DNA from: Aotearoamyces nothofagi
Taxonomy: Eukaryota; Ascomycota; Leotiomycetes; Leotiales; Tympanidaceae
Direction of reading: 5' to 3'
DNA length: 64,000 bases
NCBI GenBank assembly: GCA_015345905.1
Contig: JADDTR010000032.1
Span: forward strand, 162,836-226,835
The position numbers were made by a program, and so were the translations under genes. Of the stretch, positions 46,639 to 58,095 are shown piece after piece. Numbering within the stretch: position 1 is the stretch's first letter; each line of letters begins with the position of its first letter. The notes under the pieces are model-generated. The model saw only the letters and a list, made by a program, of their open reading frames with translations. It was not told where the DNA came from and did no database searches.

Positions 46639-47696
46639 AAGAAAGAAGCTGTATTTGAGGAAGAGAAAATTGAGAAGGCAAGGATCTCTGCTTCACTATC
46701 ATCTGCGGATGGGATGAGGAACAACGGTGCCGTCGTTTCTGGTCCCTAAGCCGGCGATGATGTAAGGCTGGGAAAGCTCAGTATGATAACGGCGGGAGAG
46801 GCTCACATGCTTCGTTTAATTCACAAGTTTGCGAGCACCAGTTCAGATGAGATTAGCTCATCATAATGGAGCAACTAATTACCCTTTTTGCAATTCATTT
46901 GTTTCCAAAGGACATCGTTGCACGTGACTGCTCATACTCACTGCTACAAGAAAGCCCGAGAAGGACAAATATCATCGGGTTTCTCCCTATCTAGACGGCA
47001 GGTAACATGGCAAAATCTATCTGCGGGTCGTAGCTAACAACTCGATCGATCGAGCCAATCGAGTCAGTATGATAAGAACCATTAAAGGTGATGCATGTAC
47101 GACAATCCAATCTGGCAACCAAGTGGAGATCCCCGGACAGTCCGACAATCCGATCAGCGGGCTTGGCTATAGGGAGCTGATGTGACCCTTGCTGACCCAA
47201 ATAGGACTCAACAATCTTGGAGATCCGGCGAGTTTGTGTTCGGCGAGTTTGTGTTCGGCGAATTTATATTCGGCTCTTTCATGGCTGGTGCATGTGTTGT
47301 TGAGAGATGTCCTCGGACCCCAGACGACCCTCGGCCGGCTTTCCAAAGGGGTTGCAAATCACAAGCGTCATCATTGCACTATAGATCTGCATTACTTGCT
47401 GGGAACCCGATAATGCCCGTCAATATTCATGAACTACGTCTTCTGAAGATAGGTCACGTGATATTAGGATGCAACTACGTGGACCTGAGCCCACTCGGCG
47501 GAAATGTCCAGCGGCAAACGTCCTGATTAGTACATATGACTTCAAGCCATACTCGTTGTAGTTGTTATGGAGTGTCTTTCTTCTTAAACTCCGTACCTTA
47601 GTCTCGTCCTGATTTAAGATCTATCGAAACTTCCTCCCATCCGAGTTATTCTTCAGCGCCCCTTCGACTCTGGCTTCGCTGGCCTAGTTCGCCACT
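46639..47696. other. Intergenic region and P450 promoter
   Basis: Codons in frame with the MFS gene continue to 46749. Further on there is a small tandem repeat of TTCGGCGAGTTTGTG (about 47227-47276) 0.4 kb upstream of the P450 start. No gene seen. Confidence 0.5.
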
Positions 47697-50600
47697 ATGA
47701 CATGTCCTATCGACCACAGTATGCTTCCGGGCATTGATAGTTCGAAGCTGGAGAAGATACCTATACCACCTATGAAATACTTTGGCCTCTTGGGGCATCT
47801 GCCTGAGATTGACCGGGACTTCCCAGTTTCGTCGCTCTGGAAGCTCATGGATACACATGGCCCCATACTGGAGACTGACTTGCAAGGGCGTAGAATTCTT
47901 GTTGGCAGTAACGATCTGTTCAATGAGATGCTTGATGAGGACACTTGGGTCAAACAACCGTCCAAAGCTCAGTTACAACTGCGAAACGTGGGTGGTGGTG
48001 ATGGGTTGGTCACTGCTTTTTCCGGGGAGAAGAATTGGGGAATAGCACGGCGGCTGTTGAACCCGGTTTTTGGTATGTCGAAGCCTCTTATATCTAGTAT
48101 CCCTAAAGCCTCAACCAGTCCTAGCTCCTTCTCGGCAGGTTGCTACCGATACCTCACTCTGTTCATTTACTTATGCCACTTTCGAGTCCTCGTTCTGGCT
48201 CTGTTCCCGAGCTGCAGGAAATCCTTGTATTTCGCATGATTCGGATTATCTGGGCACATATTAGGCTGGGAAGGAAACACTACTTTAATCTAGCTGGAAG
48301 ATGAAGCACCCACTAATAAATGTACAGGTCCCCTAGGATTGCGGAACATGTTTAATGACATGTGCGTCTGAAGACTGCAGTAATAAGAGAAAATAATTGC
48401 TGACCTGCGATATCACATAGGCTAGAAATCAGCTCGCAGATGGTTTTGATGTGGGATCGCTACGGCCCTGACAACGAGATTGAATGTGTCGATGCCTTCA
48501 CGCGGCTTACCTTCGACACGATCGGCCTCTGTGCATTCAATGTTCGCTTTAACGAGTTCTATATGAAAGAGGTCCACCCGTTTGTATTGAACTTATCAAA
48601 GGGCCTCATGGAATGTGGCAGAAGAGCCAATCGACCGGAATTCTTGAACACCTTGCTTTATTATGGAGCAGAGCGGGAGCGCCAAGCCAATATGAAGGTC
48701 TTGCGAGAAATGAGCGAACAAGTCGTGCGTGACTGGGAAACAAAACCGAAGCCTGGTGCTACTCCCGCCGATTTCCTGAACGTTTTATTACATGGAGTCG
48801 ACAAGGAGACCGGAGAGAAAGTACCAAGTGAGAATGTTCGGTATCAGATAAACACCTTCCTGGCTGCTGGGTACGATACAACAGCTTCTTCTTTGGCATT
48901 CCTCTATTACTATCTGTGTGATAGTCCAGACTGTCTACGCAAGGCTCAGCAGGAGGTAGACGAAGTAGTCGGCGATCAGGTAGTGACCGTCAACATGCTC
49001 CCCAAACTCATTTATCTCAAAGCTTGCATAAAGGAATCGCTACGGCTCAACTCGCCTGTCAACATTCTCAACAGAGATGCCACTAAAGATACAGTTCTTG
49101 GGGGCAAGTATCTCATCAACAAAGGTCTTTCTGTCTCCTGTCTTCTGCGCCATTTACATCGCGATCCTAAAGTGTGGGGAGACGATGCCGACGAATTTCG
49201 CCCTGAGCGAATGCTGAACGGAGGGTTTGAAGCTCTGCCTCCCAGCGCTTGGAAGCCGGTAGTTCTCCCACCCAGAATTTTCCGCCTCATTCAAGCATTA
49301 ACAGCTAATCTGTTCCAGTTCGGAAACGGTTCAAGAGTATGCATCGGGCAAGGTTTCGCCGAGCAAGAAATGCTCATCAATCTTTCACAAGTACTGCAAA
49401 GGTTCTACATACAGAAAGCAGATCCAATGTACAAGCTGATCCTGAGGAGCACGTTAACGACAAAGCCGGCAAATTTCAAGATGAAGGTCCGTCGCAGACC
49501 CGGCAAGACTATTTTGGTGGGCATTCCAGGTGGAGCCCAGTCGGAAGGTCTCCAGACACTACAGCCGCGCCAGGATCAAAGAACTTCTCATACACCAGGC
49601 AAGCTCAAGTCTGTCAGCGTGTTTGTTGGTGGCAATATGGGGACCAGTGAAGGCCTGGCTCACGACTTGGCTGGAAAAGGCCCCGATTTTGGGCTGGAGA
49701 TCGAGATTCGAGATCTAGATGCTGCGGTCGAAAACTTGCCCACTGACAGACCTTGTATCATCATCACAGCCTCTTACGAAGGCAAACCACCAAATAACGC
49801 AAGAAAGTTCATTGCATGGATCGAGCAGCTCACTCGCGAGTCCAAGGTGCTGCCCAAGAGCACCGGCTTTGCAGTGTTTGGTGTTGGAAATAGCGACTGG
49901 GCCAGCACTTTTCACAGGATTCCGAAGCTGGTTGATGACACGCTATCTGATCTCGGTGCCACACGGATCATTGAAGCTAGCTACAGCAACGTCAAGCTGG
50001 ACATCATGGGACCGTGGGAGGAGTGGAGTCAACAGCTGTGCGTGAGCTTATCAGACAACAAAGAAGTCGGCGAGGTAGCTGTCGGAGTCGAAGTTGCCAT
50101 TGAAAAGGCTGATAGGCATCGTGACCAGGCCCACAAAGGTGAAGAAATGAGTAACGCAACGATCATATCCAACTATGAGCTGGCTGACACTTCTGTTGGC
50201 GCTGCCAAACGCCATGTGGATATTCGCCTCTCTCCGGGTAGCAAATTTGCCCCAGGCGATTATCTGGTTGTTCAAGGCAGAAATCCTGAAGAGTCAGTTC
50301 GCCGGGTGTTGGCAAGATTCGACCTTGGACGACATGATTTGATGACTGTCAAGGCCAGCAAGAAGACTTTTCTCCCAATGCAACCTACGGCAATAGGTCA
50401 CTTTCTTTCCACAAGCGTCGAGCTTGCGACACCCATCACAAGGCGACAGCTATCGATACTTCTGCAGTGGGCGGAGAAGGGCAGCAAGGAGGACGAGAAA
50501 TTGCAAGTGACGCAGCAGGATGAGGTTTACGCGACTTTTCTAAAGAGACGATACTCCATTCTCGACATTATCGAGGAGGTCCCTGGGCTTCCACTTCCAT

Positions 50601-51407
50601 TCGGAGTCTATGTTGATCTTCTCTTACCTCTGAGCCCCCGCCAGTACTCCATCTCTTCGGCGCCACAAGAAGACAAGACCGACATTGAGAATCATGGCAT
50701 CATCGCGAGTATCACTTTCGATGTTTTCGAAGCGCCCGCAACCAGTGGCCATGGTACCTTCCGCGGTGTCGTGAGCAATTATCTTTCGACCTGTAGGTCG
50801 GGAGATCGTATACAGTGTGTTGTACGTCCGAACACCCTCGGCTTCTGTCTGCCGCCAGATTCAGAAACTCCCCTCATATTGATTGCTGCAGGAACGGGGA
50901 TTGCACCGGTAAGTCTCTTTCAATTCAGAGTCTGCCCGTTTTTTCAAGCCATGCTTCCCTTTTGTGGTTGCTGACACCTCAACACAGATTCGCGCCTTCA
51001 TTGCACAGCGCGCCATCCTTGAACGTGCCGGCATGCAGAAACTGGGACCCGCCCTGCTGTTTTTCGGCTGCCGCAATTCCGAGAAAGACTACATCTACCG
51101 GTCTGATCTTGAGAACTGGGAGAGACAAGGCATTGTGGAGGTCGTACCAAGCTACTCCAAGCCCCCGAGTGGACAGAAGAGCCAACACGTGCCCGAAGCT
51201 CTTTGGGAAAGCCGCGATCGTGTGTGGGATTTGCTTCAAAAAGGTGGCAGGATCTACGTGTGTGGAAGTGCAGCCAGATTAGGGAGAAGCTCGGCGGACA
51301 TGATCAAACAAATCTACGTCGACAAGACCGGGAAGCCCGAGCCCGAAGCGGACGACTGGCTAGATGAGATAAAAAACGAAGGAAGTTATGTGAGGGACGT
51401 ATATTAG
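47697..51407 (+). CDS. Self-sufficient cytochrome P450:NADPH-P450 reductase fusion (CYP505/P450foxy-like)
   Basis: Single-chain monooxygenase. CYP505 members such as P450foxy and bacterial P450-BM3 hydroxylate fatty acids near the methyl end using their own FMN/FAD reductase. Exons 47697-48072, 48328-48361, 48421-49258, 49319-50908 and 50988-51407 give 1085 aa, close to the family size. Heme domain: oxygen-binding helix AAGYDTTAS, KESLR, heme loop FGNGSRVCIGQG with Cys424. FMN domain from about 515 (GGNMGTSEG). FAD/NADPH part: RQYSISSAP, FRGVVSNYLS, LIAAGTGIAPIRAF, FFGCRNSEKDYIY and CGSAARLG. Intron 49259-49318 is 60 nt without a stop, so failure to splice would insert 20 residues before the heme loop. 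No membrane anchor, so probably soluble. In this cluster it may oxidise the polyketide chain. Confidence 0.93.
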
Positions 51408-52425
51408 TCTAGATATGAATCTTTAGGAGCCATGTGTGTTATTTCAATACAAAGCTGTGTGGTCCCGTGTGACTGCCTGCTATCACTCACCTGCCGCATC
51501 AATTGATTCATGTTGAGCACAACTCATGAGCCTCTCACTCTTGCCAAGTTTCCCGTCCCGAATGACTGATGAACCTACTGTACTGTACCTCGCGCGCACA
51601 GCATGCAGTGGCTAGTAGAAGCCTTGAGGTTGGTGTGGACGTGCCGCCCCAGAGATCGGCATTTTGCATGCATGCGAAATCAATACGCTCTAGGGATCTA
51701 TTGAAGTCTTAGAAACTGCTTCCGAATGAAGAAATATTGGTGCAGCAGCCACGGGAGGTCGTGGTCGGCTGAATTCCAAACCTTCGTGATCAGAAGAGGA
51801 GACGGCGAGCCTTCTCCCAAAGCCAACACTTCTCAATTATCGCACAACGAGGACAGATCTAAGGGGGTCTGCTACAAAGCCGAGTTAGATCATACCGAGC
51901 TACATTCTGGCATCTCACCGGCATCGCAATCGGCATATTGCAAACTTCGGTGGCGTCATTTCGGTGGAAAGGTCGCCAGCCTCTCACTTGGGAACGCTCT
52001 GGCAGCGAGACCATAGCACGACTCGATATCAATCTGTCGCCAATGAGTCGAGGGAGTTCCTCAGGGTACTGTCTCAAGGATCGGGGCCTGCTCGGGCATC
52101 TTGCTGCGCAGTAGATGCGCCATTGCATATTCGCAGGGGTGGTCTGGACGCCGAAGGAACATCGGCGAGTTTGTGCAATATATGACAGCGCCGACTGGCT
52201 CATGCAGATCTCTGGTGCGTATCACCTCCACCTCCGAGATCTCTGCCGGTCGATCCATCGGTGCATCCTGCAGGCTCTCGCAAGAAGAAAAGGCGCCGAT
52301 CCCGAGGCAATAGGGGGTATCGACGTCGCCAAGACTCCCCCCCTCCATTTCAGGATATCAGAGGACCAGACATCATATCTTCAGAGAGAATCTCCCCACT
52401 CTGGTAGGAAGACAGCGTTTTTACA
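51408..52425. other. Intergenic region, no gene seen
   Basis: About 1 kb between co-directional P450 fusion and enoyl reductase. Short open frames only; it should contain the promoter of the reductase. Confidence 0.5.
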
Positions 52426-53565
52426 ATGGCCACTTCTCTAGTCACCCGCCAGACGGCTCTCGTCGTTCAAGGACCAGGCAAGCTGGCACTTCAGACCGAC
52501 GTCGCTGTGCCCCCCGTTGGAGATGCCGGTGCCATAGTCAAGGTCGCTGCAGTGGCAATCAACCCGGTGGACGCAAAGATCCTCGACTTCAGCCCCTCCG
52601 TGGGCGCAATCCACGGGCACGACTTCGCAGGCACCGTCGTGGCTCTGGGCGAGCACGCGCCTGGCTATCTGGCCGTGGGCGACCGCGTGGCGGGGACGGT
52701 GCACGGCAACAACTCCCGCGAGCCTGGAATCGGCGCCTTCTCCGAGTACGTCGCCGCGGATGGGGATCTGCTGCTCAGGATGCCTCGCGGCATGAGCTTC
52801 GAGGAGGGCGCGACCATCGGGATTGGCCTCGGGACGGCCCTCCTGTGCATCTTCCGGGAGCTGGAGCTGGCAGGGCCCCTCTACCCGCGCGAGCCCTCGC
52901 GGGACCCCGAGTTCATCCTGGTGGCGGGCGGGAGCACGGCCACGGGCACGCGCGCGGCCCAGTTGCTGAAGCTGTAGGTGATCACGTCTCCCGTCCGAAG
53001 AGTCCAGGACATCCGCTGACGGCAGAGATCTTCCAGCATGGGACTGCGCGTCATCACGACCTGCTCACCTGCCAACTTTGATCTGGCTCGCGGGTTTGGG
53101 GCAGAGAAGGTCTTCGACTACCGCAGTCCCACCTGCGCCGCAGACATCCGCGCTTACACGAAGAACACGCTGGCCTATGCGATCGACTGCGTCTCGCAGG
53201 CCGACACGACCAAGCTGTGCTACGGGGCGATCGGCAGGGCCGGCGGGCGGTACGTCTCGCTCGAGCCCTACGGCGCGGCTGTGACTGCGACGCGGGCATT
53301 GACAATCGAGCCGTCCTTCTGCATGGGGCTGACCCTGTTTGGCAAGGAGGTGGCTCTCGACGGGGTGTACGGGAGAGAGGCGCGGCCCCAAGACCGAGAG
53401 ATGGCTCGCGACATGTTCTCGCAAGTCCAGAAGCTTCTGGATGATGGACTGTTCTCGACGCACCCGGTGAGATCCATGAGTGGTGGCTGGGCTGGGGTTA
53501 TCGAAGGGGTGGATAGGATCCGTACTGAGACTTCGTCGGGCTACAAACTGGTTTACGCAATCTGA
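52426..53565 (+). CDS. Stand-alone trans-acting enoyl reductase (LovC/CcsC/ApdC-type)
   Basis: Medium-chain NADPH-dependent reductase. Relatives work in trans with highly-reducing PKS or PKS-NRPS enzymes whose own ER is dead. Exons 52426-52973 and 53037-53565 give 358 aa, like LovC (about 360). Seen: QTALVVQGPGKLAL, AVAINPVDAKILD, the GHDFAGTVVALG phrase, FSEYVAADGDLLLRMP, the nucleotide site VAGGSTATGTRAAQLLKL, then EKVFDYRSPTCAADIRAYT and AYAIDCVSQADT, all typical of this subgroup. Its presence fits the degenerate ER of the PKS-NRPS. Base composition stands out: 44 of 60 bases are G or C at 52861-52920, much richer than the PKS-NRPS, P450 or MFS. This may mean a separate origin. Substrate relation is inferred from family and context. 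Confidence 0.88.
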
Positions 53566-54568
53566 AGCTGGAGCGATGGACACGCACTGATGGGCCTATA
53601 TAACATGAATCTCCTTGGGTAGATACTGTACCTTTGGCAAAGTGGCCTTGACTATTACTGCTATTGCTATTGCTATTGCTTGTCGAACGCTGCATACTGA
53701 AAACGTGCATACTGAAAACCTGTATACTGCAGCCACTCTTCCCTCCACTCTTCGTTCTTCCCATGGGTGCATGATACTTTCAAATCAATTAACGAGAACC
53801 AGGGATCAGAAGTGCCAGGCCCGCGCTCCCACTTCTCACCTCAAGGCCGGAGTAAGCTGGGCTGAGAAGGAAAGGGGCAGGAATGCTACATGAGTAGAGG
53901 CTACCTCGACACCTTTCGATCCTCAATTTCTAGCACTCCAGCCCAGGACGTGAGGCGTGAGAAGCAGGGCAGAGGAGCACACTCGGTGCAGTGCGGGAGG
54001 GGGAGAATGCGCACCGCGTACTTGCCAGAAGATTCATTACAGGCCTTGCTTCAAGCTCGCATAGGGGCCAAAGTGTAGCCCGGGTTCCTTTTATAACCCA
54101 GCTCAGATCCCGGCCAGGGCCTCCGCAGACACCAGCTCTCGGTCTCCAAGATAGCTTCATGCAGCGCTCGATACCTCGAGTCTTTCAGAGAATTGTCGAC
54201 GAGTGCTACACGGTCTGCAGGCCGGTATATCCCTTCCAACCAAAGAGATCAAATGTACTTGTACCATTGCTGTTTTGCATCGCGGGGCGGCAGGCCTGCG
54301 TGTTCCCGTGGCCGTTTGGCCGTTTGGCTGTTTGCTTGCTGACAAGGACAAGGGCCCTGGACAGAGTCAGGATCCAACACAACCAAGCCGTGTCTGCCCT
54401 CCCAGATTCTTGGGTTTCGCGGAGTCCCCTCGAAATACCGCCTCGACGTCTCCACGCGGTCTCGGGTGCGAATCGTCCTTACGCCTGGATTCTCACTTGA
54501 TCTCTCACTTGATCTCTCACTTGATCTCTCACTTGATCTCGGCATCTTCAATCTCCAACTTGCGCGGT
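53566..54568. other. Intergenic region with a short tandem repeat
   Basis: No gene supported. At about 54490-54540 a 12-nt unit CTCACTTGATCT is repeated four times directly upstream of the ML-protein start, probably in its 5' leader. Confidence 0.5.
54490..54540. repeat. Four-copy 12-bp tandem repeat in 5' leader of ML gene
   Basis: Head-to-tail CTCACTTGATCT, four copies. Long open frames that translate it (Leu-Ser-Leu-Asp or Ile-Ser-His-Leu repeats) are not believed to be coding. Confidence 0.75.
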
Positions 54569-55311
54569 ATGCGGCGGGTCGCTGCCCGTGCGGCGAGCGG
54601 TCTTGCCTGGCTTGCTGGCTTCCGGTCTGCGCTGCCGGCCCAGCGCTCGACGGACGCGCCCGCCTCGCTGTCGGTGCCAGGCGTCATTCCTGGAGATTCC
54701 AATCTCGAGTTCTGCTCCGGATCGCGCGACACGGATCTGTTCCAGATCTCGCGGCTCGAGGTCCACCCGACGCCGCCCCTTGTGTAAGGAGGTCCTTAAG
54801 CACAGCTCGGCTCCTGCTGACAGTCCCTTTCGCAGCGAGGAGAACCTCGACATCTACATTTATGGCAGGTCCTGCTCTGCTCGCATTCTCTGATTTGGCG
54901 CTGCTAATCGCCCCAGGATCCTTCCTCTCCGATATCTCGGATCGTCCAGTCTGGAATTGGTACGCGCGAGAGAACTCGACCGATAATCTAGAGCCGGACG
55001 GCCGCAACGGCACACTGCCGTTCTGCGATATCATGGAGACCATCGAGCAGCCGGATCTCTCCCGAGAGAAGGAATGTCCACCGGAGAAGGGGTTTGCCTT
55101 GATAAGTCTTCACTATTATATACCCTGGTTTGTAGGTACAGTAAGTCGAAAGAGCACCCTTCTATCTTTCCGTTTTTTAGAATTGCTGACGGCATAGGGC
55201 AATTTCACTGTGAAATTTGATGCGAAGACGAAGGAGGGGGAGAGAATATATTGCGTGGGTGGAGAATTTGAGCTGAAGTACGCGGAAGGGAAAAGTAGTT
55301 TGGAATTATGA
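54569..55311 (+). CDS. Secreted ML-domain (NPC2/PG-PI transfer-like) lipid-binding protein
   Basis: ML-fold proteins bind lipids or sterols in the lumen or outside the cell. Exons 54569-54783, 54836-54864, 54917-55140 and 55198-55311 give 193 aa. Seen: an Arg/Ala-rich signal-like N-terminus (1-25); VIPGDSNLEFCSGSRDTDLF with a Cys at the position of the first conserved ML Cys; LEVHPTPPL (the SPNPP-like phrase); GTLPFCDIM and KECPPEKGFALIS (the LCP-like and CP-x-x-KG segments); NFTVKFDAKTKEGERIYCVGGEFEL at the end. Family proteins have six Cys in three disulfides. The second intron keeps the frame only as a GC-AG intron (54865-54916); the GT just downstream would break it. Not obviously related to the cluster. 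Confidence 0.72.
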
Positions 55312-56430
55312 GGCCATCGGTAGCGTGGAGAGGTTTAGATGAACGGTGGGATCCTGTATCGAGCTTCGCCCAGATCATTGGGCTTGAGCTTGACACTGAG
55401 TGCAGCGTTTGCGTATTATGGTATGAGGCTGGGGGGAAATGATGGTGGGGTCGGAACCATCTCCAAGCACAGTCATTACAGATCCAGAGACAGTTACTGC
55501 TCTGACTGTCCCTGACATTTGTTTGACCGTGAAAGGCTTTCTTCAGATCGGCTTGCAGTGCCCATCAGCCTCTTTGTGCGCGACTTTGTAGTTTGCACCC
55601 CTTCGAGAACAGGCCTGGGAGCCGTCGGTCGAGCAGTTTCTACCTAAGCCCACTACTTGATGATTTCGGCACCATCCAACCTTAGAAGGGGGAGCCCCAA
55701 CCAGGGAATTATTCATGCATCCGGACTGCTCTGGGTTGTATGATGGCCGCAGGATGAGTAAAGTGTGACCATTACGTGTATTACCAACGCCACCACTGAT
55801 ATCTACGAGCCTCGAGATCCCCAGCAGACAGAAGCCCCCTCTCTATTTAATACAAGTGACCCGGCATTGAAGAGATCTTCCTACCAGCCCGAGAGACGGA
55901 CAGGGAATGCACTGCTCCCAATCATCCGGCAAAGCGTTCATATGACCCTCCTGGTCATTATATTCTACTGATAGCAGCCACCTATAATGTAGAACTTATA
56001 AGAGGAAAAGCAAACCAGCATTGAATACAACGCGCCGCTACGTAGCTTAGGAACATGCATATATAGATACTGCAGAGGGTACCGAAGTGACGACAAAGGC
56101 GGCAGTAGAAATCGAGCAGGACAGTGTCGCAGCGGGGGAAGAACTCCGGGACGCGGATAGTGAAGAGCTGGAAGGGTATACAGAGCACAGTGTTGGCAAA
56201 GCAGATACCGGGGTTTGGATAGCAGAGCGTCAGTATCCAGAAACAGAAACAGAACTCTACTTGCTCTAGAACTGTGTCACTATACCAGGTAGCATATAGT
56301 CTTCCTGCGCGTTTCCTCAGACGCTCTGATTTGCCCTTGAACCGCTGTATATGTAGAGATGCTGGTCGAGATGGATGGATATATAAAACCACGAGTGCCA
56401 CCGCGGCTGTGAAGAGGTACATCTCCAACT
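55312..56430. other. Intergenic region, no gene seen
   Basis: About 1.1 kb without a recognisable product on either strand. Confidence 0.45.
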
Positions 56431-56954
56431 CTCTTGCCCAGCATTCACGATGGCCGAGGGGAAATGCTTCCCGCCCCAACAACTACGAGCACGACGGCGA
56501 CGACGGCGACGACGGCTACGACGACCTGCACTCCAGGATCCGCAACATGCCCGGCTCTCCTCCGTTCAGCGACGAGTTCAATGCCCTTATGAAATACTGC
56601 TGTGGCCATGCAGCGGCCGAGGAAACAGGCCACACCTCGCGCAATGCAGCAACGGGCAAAGGACGCAGCAGGCGCCCAAGACCCGGCCACGCCAGCGAGC
56701 AGTGGCCCTGCAACAGCCGCCTGCACCTGCTGCAACGAAGCAGTACACTGATCCTCTTACATCTCGTCCCATTCCAGTTGCCGCGGCTGGCCTTGCAAGG
56801 GAGCTCACCACGCCGTGTGCAGATATCGAGCTGCTGCTCGAGGGCATCAGCAACATCCGGCAGGGACTGTACAGCCTCTCAGCCTCTCAGCCTCTCAGGC
56901 GATGTGTTCCAGGTGCTGGAGATGGTCTGGCTGGCAGGGAGGCTGGAGTTTGCG
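56431..56954 (+). other. Possible hypothetical gene remnant next to telomere-like repeat
   Basis: GC-rich block whose frames look partly protein-like: an acidic GDDGDDGYDDLHSRIRNM followed by PFSDEFNALMKYCCGH in one frame, and PCADIELLLEGISNIRQGLYSL in another. No single open frame joins them, there is no domain, and the block ends abruptly at an internal telomere-like repeat and an AT-rich zone. It could be a spliced or frame-broken gene; unassigned. Confidence 0.25.
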
Positions 56955-56970
56955 TTAACCCTAACCCTAA
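56955..56970 (-). repeat. Interstitial telomere-like repeat (TTAGGG type)
   Basis: TTAACCCTAACCCTAA, i.e. about two and a half copies of the fungal telomere hexamer, at the exact change from a GC-rich block to AT-rich DNA. Confidence 0.6.
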
Positions 56971-56984
56971 AGAATTAAAGCAAG

Positions 56985-57880
56985 GTTGAAGAATAATAAT
57001 TATTATTTAGATTATATTAATATTATATAAAAATCATTTATTATAATAATAATATTAGAAGATACAATTGAATACTATTAGTTAATAGTATCAATATATT
57101 AGTTCAAGAATTGTGATTGATATTATTTATTTTCTAAGATTGAATAAAATATATTAATATTTATTCTGTAGAGAGTTATATAATATCTAAGGCTATAAAA
57201 TATATAACTAAGTTGAATATAGACAATAATATATTCAATAAGACAATATTTTACAAAGAGATAGATTATATTATTTTATCAAGTGTTAACTATAATCTAT
57301 ATATAAATATATCTAATTACAATAAATACAATAGTTATAGAAATAGCTATTATAACTTAAGATTAAGTTCTTCTTATAGTAGTAGCAATAGTTAATATTA
57401 ATATAAAGCTTATATAATAGCTATAAAGATAGTTGTAAAATTGAAAAAAGTAGAAGCTTTTAAGTTTTTCTTTCTTTAATTGAGTTTACTATATCTGTCT
57501 AATAAGGCTCTCTATTTAAAGATTGATAAATTGATTCTAGATCTAGAATTATTCATTACTATATTATTGAAATCTTGTCTATTATTGGTATATATTAATA
57601 AGTCTCAAATATTTAGATAAGTAAAAAGGTAAATTATTAATACTTGCTTGATATAAACTCTATTTTAATATTTTAGAAGTATTCTAACTATATAGAGATA
57701 TAAAAATATTTTTTATCTAGATAGCTAAAGTATAATTTAATAGTACTCCTATTAGTCTATTTAGTAAGAATTTTATTCTCAATATTGATACTTTGGTTGT
57801 TTGTTTCTAAATATAGCTAGTCTATACTTGGGCCTTAGACTACAACCTCTCACTCTGTTGTAGTCTCCAACCAAAAAAAA
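56985..57880. other. AT-rich, gene-free block
   Basis: About 900 bp dominated by A and T with short AAT/TAT runs. Open frames are low-complexity Asn/Tyr/Ser peptides. It looks like a mutation-decayed repeat; no transposon protein can be recognised. Confidence 0.6.
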
Positions 57881-58095
57881 TAGCTGTCTCATTGACTATT
57901 GCAAAGTTCCAATCTCTTTATAAGAGACGTCCTCAAGCTCTATTTCCTAGTTTGCTGGCAGGAGTCGCCCTCCTATACAGCTACAACGTATAGTCCATCC
58001 ATGCCATATATAACACTATATTCACTTTCTTCGCCGGCAATCTGTCAGCTTTAGCGCGAATCTCACGCAAACCCAAGTGACCCCGGACAACAGGA

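Noticed and set aside
54203-55197. Two long frames of 194 and 243 codons through the ML-protein locus
   Set aside because: They run through a tandem repeat and introns; only the four-exon model gives a coherent ML domain.
56955-56970. True chromosome end
   Set aside because: Only about two and a half hexamers, with unique sequence and genes continuing on the far side.
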